In this document: piece by piece, positions 40,669 to 51,401 of the stretch
Position numbering within the stretch: the first letter of the stretch is position 1
Layout: each line of letters starts with the position of its first letter
NCBI GenBank assembly: GCA_026770025.1
Contig: JAMXDE010000028.1
Location: 372,001 to 436,000, forward strand
Reading direction: 5' to 3'
DNA length: 64,000 nucleotides
Source: Craspedostauros australis
Lineage: Eukaryota > Bacillariophyta > Bacillariophyceae > Mastogloiales > Achnanthaceae
The notes under the pieces: generated by a model
Told to the model about the DNA's origin: nothing
The model's database searches: none
What the model saw: only the letters and a program-made list of their open reading frames with translations
Translations under genes and position numbers: made by a program

Positions 40669-41941
40669 GGATCTAGGACTCCACACTCTATGTATGTACT
40701 CTTTGGAGTGTGATTGGAGTGATATGGATGGTTGGATTGCTCCAAATGGTCTGTGGAATGCATAGATATGAAGAAGAATGTACAGTGTGATGCGTGCCGT
40801 GCGGTATCGTACGATTCACAGATTTGGTTACCAGCGTCTCTTCCAGATGGATCTAGATGTTTGCAAGCTGGCAGTATACCCATTGGAATGCCCTCAATGC
40901 ACTGATCTTGTTATAATGTAGGATATTTATCCTTTCCGATGAAGGTTTGGTCAGAATACGACCCACAACGCAAGGAATTGGAGCCAACAGATGGATGATG
41001 CACATATCTACGACTAAATCAGGCACTTATTCCCTTCATTAGATACTATATTTTATGGATTAATTAAATGCATGCTGTGAAGACTATGACAAACATGTAT
41101 GATGTGGCTTGTACTTTTTCTGTGTAGTACAGGTGATCTACATTATGTACTAGCCTTGGAAGTTGATGCGAAGCCTTTGTGTCCATGGGATGTCGCATAG
41201 ACATTCGGACGTTTTGTGCCACTAAGTATTGTAAACACAGGCAGATTCATTCGCCATTATCGTGGTTGTTGTTTGCCATGCGCACAGATGCGTGACGAAT
41301 GGCTTCTGTGGAACGAAACCCAAGCAACACGACAAGACAGAACTTCGCCGTTGGATCACATCCAAAATGTCCCCCCTGTGTCCCCCCTGTGTCCCCCCTC
41401 TGTCCCCCCTGTGTCCCCCCTGTGTACCCCCTGTGTCCCCCCTCTGTCCCCCCTGTGTCCCCCTCTGTCCCCCCTGTGTACCCCTCTGTCCCCCCTGTGT
41501 CCCCCGACACACAAACTCAAACAAAGCCAAACTTGGTACTTGTGCTACGTATATTTCTACACACTATTTTTCATTGGTGGTAGGACATTTCAAACATAAT
41601 CGAAATAGATAGCATATTATGTGTATGCGACACGAAATCGCGACTTGTCCAAAAATGAAGAACACATTTGTCCGAATTGACACAATGTAACATGTCGCAG
41701 TACTCTGAAACTTGTTTTCGGCATCACGCCCGTCCGCCAAACGACACGAAAATGACACTCGTTTGCACAAGCGAACCTCACAACTAACCAAGCACGAGAT
41801 TGAGGATCGGGCGAGAGCGGGGATCAGGCACGCCCGGCGCGCAACTTCAGCGCTTGACGGGAACTACGTCATAAAGCACGACTCGATTCAGCTCAATCAC
41901 GAGCTCATGGAGTCGTGAGTGGACAAATTACCGTGTTCCCC
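40669..41941 (-). repeat. Right arm of 1,273-bp inverted repeat
   Basis: Reverse complement of 36866-38138, same length, with only a few substitutions seen (for example Val to Leu and Val to Met in the shadow frames). Confidence 0.9.
41370..41505 (-). repeat. G-rich minisatellite, right arm
   Basis: Inverted copy of 37294-37440; the G runs are on the minus strand. Confidence 0.9.
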
Positions 41942-42017
41942 TGGGCACCCGGAATCCTCCGCTATGCTCTTCACTCTCTTTTTGTAAGGCCGAGGGGCTG
42001 CTTGTCTGCTTTCGCGT

Positions 42018-45000
42018 TTACCGTCGCGATCTGACTCGCCTTGCCCTTCCTGCCGCTGTTGTTGTCGAATCGGACCTCTTCCTTTTCCGTCTAGCGCTGG
42101 CCGCTCGTGCCGCCTGCACATGCTTTACCCACGTCAGCTGATTCGCCGCCGACTGTCGTCTCACCGCTTCCTCCGTTGTGAGGGTCAACAGCCGCGCGTC
42201 ATCTCCCATTAGGTTGCCGACGCCCTTCCTCCATTCTTTGCGTACTGCACGCGCTGCCTCTCGTGTCAGCTTTGCGACCGCGATCCCTGACTCGCTTTCG
42301 TGCAGTACCTTGTTTCTCGCTTCCCACGCCTTCCACCGTACTTCCCACAACCCCACTATCGCTCTTGCAATCCAGTTCGCCGCCGTCCCTGGCTGTTCGT
42401 GGAGCTCCATTGTTTGCTCTTGCATTAGCCCCCACTTCTTAGACCACCGGCCCCTCACCATCATATTCCACCCTATACTTGCCTGCTCTTCAACGGCCTT
42501 GCTCAGTTGTGGCCCTTGCTCGTTCTCCAACCTCAACCCGTCGCACCATGCGCCTACCTGCCGAACTAATTCGTGTACCATCAACCCGCTTCCCCTCCCT
42601 GCCAGCATTCCTGTTTCCCACTCTTTCATAGCTGCCCGTCGCACCGCTACAGCCGTTGGGTGCTGGCACTGCATGACGTGGTCCGTCGTTTCCTCGCACT
42701 GCCCGCATATTGGGCACAGGCTGGTCGCCCAGAATTTCCATTTGTGCATATTTCTGCCAACGGGTCCGAAACTGCATGCATGCTTTGCCACCCATTGCCT
42801 GCGCCTTGTCGTGATTCGCCCCATGGCTAATCTCGCCGCTACAATATCCACTGCTGACACCTGCTCCTTACGGATACGTCCCACTTTGCGTTGCCACCCT
42901 TTGGTCCGTTGGCCTTGTACGTAGTTGCGGAGCGTCTCCGTCAAACTCTTGCATACCTTCTCGCCGTCCAGCCACACCGACCACTCATTGGCTCCCCATT
43001 CATTGTCACTGCATGCAGCTTCGCTCGTTTGCGCTGCTCCGGCCTGCTTGTCGACCTCATCGTTCCAAAACGCAAATTCATCCCGTGCCACGCCGCGGTC
43101 TCGTTCCAGCTGGTGGCCATATACATGCTTGTACCGTAATTGTACTGGTAACCTGCGTTGTATACCCCGTATCTCCCTGAGGATGTCGAAGTGCTGAACT
43201 GCCGTACTGACGTCTTGCGTGTATTGGACTGCATGGATGCCTGCCATTTTGTTGTCACACGCCACTACCACTGTCTTACCAGCTGTGTCATGCCGTTGGC
43301 GGTCGCGTTGCATGATGCTTTCGACTCTTCGCAACGCCTGGAGAATCCCTCCTAGCTCTGCACGGTACGCACTCTGCACTTGTTTGCGACCTTGCACCAC
43401 TGCTGCTGCTGTCACCAACCCCTTGCGCCGTCCCTGCCTGTTGAGTGAGTACGCCGCCGTGCTTCTGCCGTTTTTGAACGATCCATCTGTACTGATCACT
43501 GCATCCCCTGCTGCCACTGCCTCCAGCCACTGCTTTTCCGCCTTGCTCAATCGTTTGTCGGACTTGAATTGACTCCGCTGGACTCTGCCGCCTGTCCCAA
43601 CCACGTGTATCTCCTGACGCATTTCTCGCACAAACACCGCTCGCCCGCCTTCCGGTGGCCCGCTCGATGTTCGTTGCGTACGTTGGTATCGCTCCATGCC
43701 CGGAACCATTCCTTCTCTGCTGCTCCATTCAGTCCACTTCCTCGGCCCATCGCGCGTCCACAGTTTTCTTCCATTCTCGGCCCGTACCGCGCTGACCTGT
43801 TCCAGTTCCCATTCCTCACTGTGCCTTGCTTTCTTGGCTATACGCGTCATAGCTTGTTTCCATAACGCCCAGTCTTTCCGTGGCAGCGGTCCCTGTCTTG
43901 GCCATTGGATGTGCTCTCTTCCTCTCCACTTGCTGCCGTTTTCCATTGGACTGCTCGCCACTGATCGTCGTCGCCTTGCTTCGACCACGTCTGCCACACT
44001 AACCACCTTCATCACTATTCTGCACCTGTTCAATCGGACCCGTTGCTCTCTGCTGTATCCTTCTCTCATTAGCGCCACCATCAACCACTCGTCTCTTTCA
44101 TGGACCAACCCAGCCGTGTCTGTTTTTTCTTTCAACCTTATATTGCATTCATGCGTTTCTCGCCAGACCGTCTTGACCCAACAATCTGTCGCCAGGAATG
44201 CCCACTGATTGAAATCAATCTCGAACGCCGAGTTGCCCACGCCCACTTCGGTTTTCATTGCCTGTATGCTGCCTCTTAGCAGCCGGCCTGTCATGTTGTC
44301 CCTGCTTCCGTGCTCCAATACCATCTTCACGTGTTCTACCACCTGCGTCGTGTGTAGCTCATGCATATTGGCCCCAAGCCACTCGTGCGACGCGTACGCC
44401 ATGGCTCTGGGGAATCCTTTATTGAATCCGATTTTTGACATCATCGTGCTCCACACGGGGCGCATCACGTTATCGCATTGAGTTCGCGAGAGCTGCGCCA
44501 CCGGCAGGACGTATTCCAGCTTCTTCATCAATACTGTCCGCATTGCCACTTCTGCATCCTCTTTCCTCATTCGCCATGCCCGTACCGTTTCTACCCATTT
44601 CTCGGCCTTGCCCTGCAGCGTCGATTCAATCGCAGACCCGTTTCCATCCGGAGCGAGCTTGACGCCGAGCGTCTCGAATGCCTGACCCGCCGCGCTTCTT
44701 GGCATCTTCTGCAGCTGCCCTGTTGTCCCGCGCATCATCAGACTCGCAGGATTCTCGTCGTCCTCTGCGTACCTCCATGATCCGTCTTCTTCCCATCTGA
44801 AATCGATCGCCCACCACATGCATTTGTCGACAACTAGCGCTCCTCCTGACGCCCTCGCCAGGCTTTCCCACCTTGTTACGCTTTGTTGCATGCGCCGGAT
44901 GGCCTCCTGTATGCCTTCTCCTTGTCGCGCATTCACCACGAGGTCCGTATCATCCACGAATGCGTATCCTACCATCTGCACTTCTTCGCCGCTCACTGCT

Positions 45001-47786
45001 GTCGTAAACCGCGCCGTATGCCCTTCCTTCTTCATCACTTCCAATATAGGCGACGAGATCACTGCCCATATGACAGGCCCTGCTCCGTTTCCTTGGTAAA
45101 TACCTTGCATAGGCACCACCCATCCGCTTCCTCCCTACGTATGCTTGGATTCGCCATACGCCGTGCGGATGTAATGCTCAAGGTGTTGGAGCGTGCTGAA
45201 CATGCACACCACTTCCGACTGCGCTATCCCTTGTCTCTGCAATCCTAACGACGCTATCGAGTGCACGATCCGATCGTAGCAGCTCTTTAGGTCGTTTGTG
45301 CACAGGACTGTCGGGGTTCGTGTTTGTCTCGCCCAGTCCATTGTGAGTTGTTTGTTCAGCGCGTGATCAATGGCGCGGTGTCTTTTCCGGCTGCCATATT
45401 GTTCTTCTGCGAAGCCCTTCTGCTGCTCCGCCTGCTTCGCCGCCTTCCTTCCGATGGCTTTATTCGCGAAATTGAAATCTGCTTCAAACAGCACAATCGT
45501 TCTGAGTTTGTCCACTCGAAAGCTGTTGGCCTTCTTCATGATCTCCACGTCGGTTCCTCTGCGCCACCGCTTATACGAGTACCCACTCTTCATCGCCACC
45601 GACGTCATGCTGGCTTCGAAGTCCGAGTTGGATCGATGGTGAGCGATAGCCTTGAAGTGCCCGAAGTGTAGCCCTGATGGCCCCGCAGAGGTATCTTCCT
45701 TGGCCTTTTTCCACCCTTGCTGGAATTCGTCGGTTGTCATTCCTGCTGGGATTTGTTGTTTGGCCACCGATTTCAACCCTTGCAGTAGCTTCCGTGCTCC
45801 TTCATCGACCCATGGTTTCGGTTGATAGTCTCCCTTCAGCGTTCTATCGGCTGCCTCAGTCACTCCCAAATACCCGAATTCCTTCGCCAGGACTCCATGC
45901 ATAAATGGCGTCTCCTCCGTTTGCCTGAACCTCCTCTTGTTCTCTTCCATACATCCCTTCTCAATTTCTTCTTTACCCGTCCGCTCTACCCAATTCCCTT
46001 GTCCGTCCGGGGCTATCACCATTGATATACCCGCCGCTATATTGCTTCCCGTGGCTGTTCTGATCCTTTTATACGTTGCTCTCACCCTCTCTTTCTTGCG
46101 CAGCTGTCGTATTTGTTGCTCTGTAGCCTCCTTTGCGCTCCTCTGCTGCCTTTGCTTCTCGGATTTCTCATCTGTGTTCGCCTGTTGTTGTAACTCCGCT
46201 CTGCCTCTTGCTGTCGCTAGCCCTTCCAGCCAGTTCTCTCTCGCCCTCGTGGCTCTTGTTCGGAACGTTCGCAATGCCTCATACGCCGCTTGTTGTTCCT
46301 TCTCCAGTTCCCCGTCGTTCACTCGCATTAGTTCTTTCACTGGCCTGTCTTCCTGGGCCCGCTTTGCAAGTCTTACAATGGTGGTGGACGAGACATTTGC
46401 CCCTTTCCTTTTTCTGACAATGTTGTTCCACATGCCTATTCGGGCTTCGACGATCTTATACTCCCTGGAATACGGGATTCCTCCCATCCTCAGCCTTCGA
46501 CAAGCTTTGTCTGCTTTCCAGATTCCTTCGATCCTGATTCTATCCAACCTTTCTGCTTCTTTCTCCATGTCCACATTCCATTCTGTTGCTGCTTGTCGCT
46601 CCAACCGAAATGCTCGCTTCTTTGCTTTGTGCATTTTCAGATGCTTCGCGTATGCTATATTGAATCGATCGACTATCCTTGGGTCTTCCGTTTTCACTCT
46701 TCTTGTCACTGCTTTCCTCAGCTGCGCCATCGATTGTCCCAGCACTGCCTCCATGCTTATATCTATCCACAGACATCAATGATCTGCCTGCCGCATCTGT
46801 ATTCCTTCATCCCAGTTGCTCATTCCGGCGCCTTCCACTTTCACTGCTGCTGTTGCGAATATCCCATCGATCGGTACCTTCCCAAGGCGGTGAGTCGGCA
46901 TCCGTCGCACTTCGTTGCCTGCATACTCCATTGTGTTGCGGAGCCCGGTTGCTGCTCTGAATCTCGTCATTGTGGTTGAATCGGTGTCTTCATTACAATC
47001 CATCATCACCACAATGTGATCTCCCTCACTTCGCCACTTTATGATCTCCTTCTGTAGATCCTCAATCATCGCTGTCCTTGGCTCTCTGTCCTTATCCCTC
47101 TCGTTGAAGTATCTTCGTTGCTGTGCGTGTGTATTCAAAAACCCTTTGCTTCGCGGCCTGCACGGTCTGTATGCCGTCACCACTCGCAGCGTTTGTTGTT
47201 GTGCTCCTCGGTATCGTTGCCAAACCCATCTTCCCAATCTCGTACTGTCTTCTCCTTGCTCCATTATTCTTATTGCGGCCTGGAATCTGCTAATCATAGC
47301 GACTCCTCCCCATTGCTTCCCATGAGCCGGTTCACACGTCTGATTGTTCGCCGTCCTTGCCACTGCCGTTCCCGTGGGCCACCACTCTTGTATCCTTCCT
47401 TTGAGTGAGTGCTCTGTCGTCGTCGTTCTCCAATCCACGTTCACCTCCGTTATTCCAAAGATATCAAACTCCCCTTCATTCATCCATCTCTTCAGCCCTT
47501 CATCTACATCCCCTGCTCTGCTTCTCAACCCTCCGAAGTTCTGCAGTCCGATCCTTAGTTGCCCTGTCTGTTTTCGCAGCATGTTCCTCCTCACCCTGAT
47601 CATCCTTCCCCCTCTGCTTCCCTCGTCGTTTCTACGGTCTTGCTGTCGCGGTATGACATTATCGTCCGTAGGCGCTTGTTGTGGGCTCAGATGCAATCGC
47701 CGTGCTGCCACTGGCTGTCGATCTTGCCCTGCGGGTCTAACCCTTCTCCGGGTCACCTTGCGGTTCCCCGTTTCCTTCATTGTCAT
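42018..47786 (-). pseudogene. LINE B ORF2 with two in-frame stops
   Basis: One frame from ATG 47786 to TAA 42018 (about 1,922 codons), interrupted by TGA 46776-46778 and TAG 45135-45137 and by no frameshift. The endonuclease shows LQNFGGL, GITEVNVDW, VMMDCNED and a DH directly followed by the TGA; LINE A has DHR at that place, so CGA to TGA is likely. The reverse transcriptase has AGPSGLHFGHFKA, CTNDLKSCYDRI and FVDDTDLVV; the TAG falls between the first palm motif and QGIYQGNGAGP. RNase H (STDGSFKNG, AELGGIL, VACDNKMAG, WNDEVDKQAG) and a CPICGQCEETTDHVMQC zinc finger follow, then a Trp-rich tail. This is a different family from LINE A but with the same architecture. Confidence 0.85.
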
Positions 47787-50532
47787 GCACCTCGTCCTGG
47801 TTGTCGCCCATTCTGATGGCTGGTGTATCGCACTGGACCGTCGGTGGTCTTACATCCGTCCGTTCTTGCACATCTTGCCTCTCGGACCTGAGTCTTGCAT
47901 TCTCCTCATTCGTTGATATCAACATTCTTTGCATCTCCTCCATCTGTCTCTGCATCGATGCCATCATCGCCCTTGTCGTTCCTGTCGTCCGTCCTGTGCT
48001 ACCCGAGAGTGTCGATGTTACCGACCCTTGTGCTCTCGCTTCCAGGATTTTCCCCATCTGTTCTTGCAGCATTGCCACTTTCTCTCGCTGTGTTCCCGTG
48101 GTCAGTCTGCTTCCTTCTGTGATAGATGATGCTACCGAAGCCTCCTCCTCCTTCTTCTTCTGCGCTTTCTTTCTTTGTGCTGTCTTCGTCTCCTTGATTT
48201 TTCGCCATGCTTTCTTGTCCCTCATGGATGGAATAGTATCCTCTTCGCCGTAGTCTTTCTCTTTTCTGACGTTGCTCTCGAATCTCTCCTCCTCCTCGTC
48301 GCTGGACTCTTCCTGTGTCTTGTCTGTCACGAAATGCATGTCCTCGTCTATGGTCATCGCGGCTTCAACCTCTTTGTCTTTTTCCGAGATCACTCTCTTG
48401 GACTCTTCATCCCATCGCATCGTCCTTGATTCCACACGGGCCATTGAAGTGAATACTCGTTCCACATCACTTCCGTAGTCGGCGGTCAGTTTGACCAGCA
48501 GTCCTTTCACCACCATTCTGGCTTCCGCTGTTTTGTCTGGATGAAATTGGAGCACATAGCCATTTCCCCTCCACTGTTTGTCCACCGAGGTGAATAAAGG
48601 CGTTCGGATGTTGCCTGAAGTCGACTTGGTTCTCATGATCATCTCCCGAAGTGTGAGGTGTGATCCTTCTGGAATTTCCTGTAGGCATTCTGGTATGATG
48701 TCGTATGTCGTCATTGCGACCACATTCAGACACCATTCCATCTGCCGTTCCCTCAGTTCGAACCACCCTTTCCTCATGTCGGTATTGACGATTCCTGAGA
48801 GGGGTGTGATGATCCGCATTCGTACCCCCAGTGGGAACTTCTTTGCCTGTGTGCTGTAGTACACTTCGAGTACCTTCGCCACCAGAGCTCTGTCTTCTGT
48901 GCTTGACTCCACGTGTAACGCCCGGGGGTCTTTCTTTGTATCCCGATTCGGGTCGTACTTCTCACCATCCGAGATCCGTTTCCACGTGATTGCTACCTGT
49001 GTCTTCGCGAGCTTGGTGAGCTCCTCTTCCAGAGCATCTGCGTCAATCTGTCGTGTGGAGTACAGCAGCCAACCGAGCGTCGTTGTGGATGGTGCCTGGA
49101 TTTTGGCTACTTCAAATCTTCCTCCCACGTGTTGGAAGTAGTCAGTCAGCTCCGTTGTGATTTTGCTGATCTGTCCTTTTGCTTCGATCTTCACCTTCAG
49201 GTATCCTTTCTCTCGTGCTGCCTTGTAGATCGGTCTTACTCCTTTGAAGAATTTCTTCAGGTTGGTCATGTCGGTGGGGAATGACTCCATGGCGTGGACG
49301 ATAGTCTGATCTTCGTAGGGATTCCATGGGATGAGTTTTGCTGTTGCATTCACTCTTTGGATCGATCGTAGAAACTCCTTGCATGACGCAATGGCTGCGT
49401 CGATCGCCGTTCCTGCGTCGTTCGCCCCGTCTCCTCCTTCTATCATCATTTGTACGTCGCAGTACCTCGTCTCCACCGCCTCGTCGCGACCTGTTCCTCT
49501 CCAGTTCAAACCGCTTTCATTGCTGCCTGCCTGTGTGGCTTCGTCGCAGTCCATGCTTTCTTCTGGTTTGTGGAGTTCTGGCTCTTTCTCCTGTTGTGTC
49601 TTGTCTCCCCTGCTGCCGATTGCGTTCTCCTTTGGTCCTTCTTGTTCCTTGTTCTCTTCATCGTCGTCTTGTTTGGCTGCCTCGTCTTCCTTTTCTCCTC
49701 CCATTCTACGCAGGTCCGTCCTTTTGTGTGGTTGTTCCTCTTGCATCGCGTGTCGCGGGCTCCTTGTCGTCCTCTTCTTGTTCCCTCCTTCTGCACCTCC
49801 TTTCTCTTGTTGCGCGTCGTCTCCTCCTCCTTTCGTAGTCTCTTCCCATTCGTCGTCCCATTCGTTCTCATCTTCACTGCTGTCGTCCGCTCCCTCTTCG
49901 TCCATCTTCTTCTCTCCCGTCTTGTCTCGTGTTTCTGCCTCTGCACCCTCACCTTTGTCGTTTGCTGTCGGTTCCTGTGCCCGCGTTGCCTTCTCGCTCT
50001 CTTCTCCTTGCTTTTCTCCATCATCCTTCGCCGTGCCTTCATTGTTACCTTTCGCGTTCTTCATCTTTCCCCACTTCTTGCTTAGTGCTCTGCGGATGGC
50101 CTCTTCCGATGACCCCACGTATTGCTGTCCTGTTTTTTCTTCTTGGACGTTGATGCCTTCTTTTGCGATACATTGTTTGCAGACCACCGGGAACCCTCTC
50201 GGTGTTGCCAGCCCTTCTTCTGGCTTAATCCATGCCCTGCACTCTCTGTGTGCCGGCTCTCCGCACGCGATGCATCTGACTGCTGCTGCCGCCCTTCCTC
50301 TTCCCTTGCAATACTTCCCTGCTGCGCACTCGACTTTTCGTGCCCCTTTCCCTTGCTTTCCATCGTTCTTGCCCGTTTCTTGCCCAATTCTTCTCCTGCT
50401 CAATCCCTCTTGCGCCTCTCCCTCTCTTCTCTCTACTCCTGTTGTTTTGTTGTTGTTGATTGCTCCTCGGATATACGCTTCCATCGGCATTTGGCCGGAC
50501 GGTCTCGTCATCTTGCTCCTCGGTGTCGCCAT
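47737..50532 (-). CDS. LINE B ORF1: PHD-like finger plus gag-like domain
   Basis: 931 residues, intact, ATG 50532, stop TAG. Residues 69-121 form a cross-brace zinc finger of PHD type: Cys69, Cys75, Cys87, Cys90, His95, Cys98, Cys118, Cys121. A long Glu/Lys-rich low-complexity stretch (about 125-370) follows, then a folded gag-like region (about 395-760) sharing LIPWNP, FFKGVR, GWLLYS, LREMIMR and LFTSVDK blocks with LINE A ORF1, then a charged coiled-coil-like tail. By analogy with other LINE ORF1 proteins it should bind element RNA; the PHD-like finger might contact chromatin, which is inference. It overlaps the ORF2 start by 50 bases in another frame. Confidence 0.8.
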   Translation of the reverse strand: MATPRSKMTRPSGQMPMEAYIRGAINNNKTTGVERREGEAQEGLSRRRIGQETGKNDGKQGKGARKVECAAGKYCKGRGRAAAAVRCIACGEPAHRECRAWIKPEEGLATPRGFPVVCKQCIAKEGINVQEEKTGQQYVGSSEEAIRRALSKKWGKMKNAKGNNEGTAKDDGEKQGEESEKATRAQEPTANDKGEGAEAETRDKTGEKKMDEEGADDSSEDENEWDDEWEETTKGGGDDAQQEKGGAEGGNKKRTTRSPRHAMQEEQPHKRTDLRRMGGEKEDEAAKQDDDEENKEQEGPKENAIGSRGDKTQQEKEPELHKPEESMDCDEATQAGSNESGLNWRGTGRDEAVETRYCDVQMMIEGGDGANDAGTAIDAAIASCKEFLRSIQRVNATAKLIPWNPYEDQTIVHAMESFPTDMTNLKKFFKGVRPIYKAAREKGYLKVKIEAKGQISKITTELTDYFQHVGGRFEVAKIQAPSTTTLGWLLYSTRQIDADALEEELTKLAKTQVAITWKRISDGEKYDPNRDTKKDPRALHVESSTEDRALVAKVLEVYYSTQAKKFPLGVRMRIITPLSGIVNTDMRKGWFELRERQMEWCLNVVAMTTYDIIPECLQEIPEGSHLTLREMIMRTKSTSGNIRTPLFTSVDKQWRGNGYVLQFHPDKTAEARMVVKGLLVKLTADYGSDVERVFTSMARVESRTMRWDEESKRVISEKDKEVEAAMTIDEDMHFVTDKTQEESSDEEEERFESNVRKEKDYGEEDTIPSMRDKKAWRKIKETKTAQRKKAQKKKEEEASVASSITEGSRLTTGTQREKVAMLQEQMGKILEARAQGSVTSTLSGSTGRTTGTTRAMMASMQRQMEEMQRMLISTNEENARLRSERQDVQERTDVRPPTVQCDTPAIRMGDNQDEVHDNEGNGEPQGDPEKG

Positions 50533-51401
50533 CGTTGGTTCGTTGTCTTACTGGTTATTTTTGCTGTCTGTTGTCTTTCTTTTATTTGTTTATTCGTGTT
50601 TGTTTGCTGCGACAATTTCTTCCGGAATTTTGGTTCCTTTTGGAAATTGTGAAAACGTACTTACTCAGTCCCAACGTCGCGAAGGAATCTGAGAAACACG
50701 ACTCGAAAGTGAACAACGATTTCAGAAATCGAGGTCAGCGAATCTGCCATGGACAGATGCGTTCGTGTTTGCATGGCGCTGCTCCGTGGTGACATGAGTA
50801 CTCGCTGCGGCATCAATTGGTGACATTGCATGATCCGTTGGACGCTGGGATGTCCACGCCACCCGGCATCGAGAGAGCATGGCGCAGATCAAAGCGCACC
50901 ACTGAATAGTATAATACCATACGCACGACGAGTCGAACACCCGTAGTGCGATCTACTCACAGTGGTCCTGTATTGTGTGGCACGGGGTGAAGCAGAGCCA
51001 AGGATCACACAAAGCCACAAAGCCAAGCGAATGTCAAGGGAACGTCCAATTTGCAACCACCGATTCGCGGCCAACGCCAACGCCAAAGACGAAAACGAAG
51101 ACAAAGCAACCATAGAAACAGACATCGAAAGCGGAAGAAACGAGACAAGAATCAACCTCTCATCAAACCAGAGCAAGCCATAGCAAGCAGTGGCAAGCCA
51201 AAGCAGATCGAAGCGAAGTCGGAAGGTCAAGAGCCGACGAGAAAGTGAACAAAACAACGAAGACATCAACGTCATCAACCACATCAACGTCATCGAATTG
51301 AACGAAGAGAACGAAGGCGGCGAAAGTAGCCACTCTCTCCAGTCGATTGCGCATACAAGCAACACAACACAAACAAATACAACCGAATACAACCGACAGA
51401 A
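50533..51401. other. LINE B 5' flank and leader of the PAP2 gene
   Basis: 50533-50650 is T-rich on the plus strand and likely the LINE B 5' leader. GAAAACGTACTTA at 50651-50663 recurs at 30098-30110 beside the 43-bp repeat. From about 51000 the plus strand is A-rich and probably the PAP2 promoter and leader. No gene. Confidence 0.45.

Larger units (their letters stand above)
36866..41941. mobile_element. 5.1-kb element with 1,273-bp terminal inverted repeats
   Basis: Left arm 36866-38138 and right arm 40669-41941 are each exactly 1,273 bases and nearly identical in reverse orientation (I saw only a few base differences). Outer ends read GGGGAACACGG. The 2,530-base centre holds the RNase H and zinc-finger tail of a LINE-like polyprotein (38723-40465). 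No transposase is visible. A clean target duplication is not evident: CCCA borders one end and CCCCA spans the other. It appears inserted in the LINE B 3' UTR. It might be a foldback or MITE-like element mobilised in trans, or the product of an inverted duplication. Confidence 0.75.

Noticed and set aside
19811-46778. Nuclear genetic code with TGA as a sense codon
   Set aside because: Host genes use TGA and TAG as normal stops (S28 peptidase TGA, MAD1 TAG), and the aligned residues differ (Arg, Trp), so no single reassignment fits.
49331-50692. Plus-strand open frame of 453 codons, Ser/Cys/Phe-rich
   Set aside because: Antisense to the Glu/Lys-rich region of LINE B ORF1; complementing such codons gives Ser/Phe runs.
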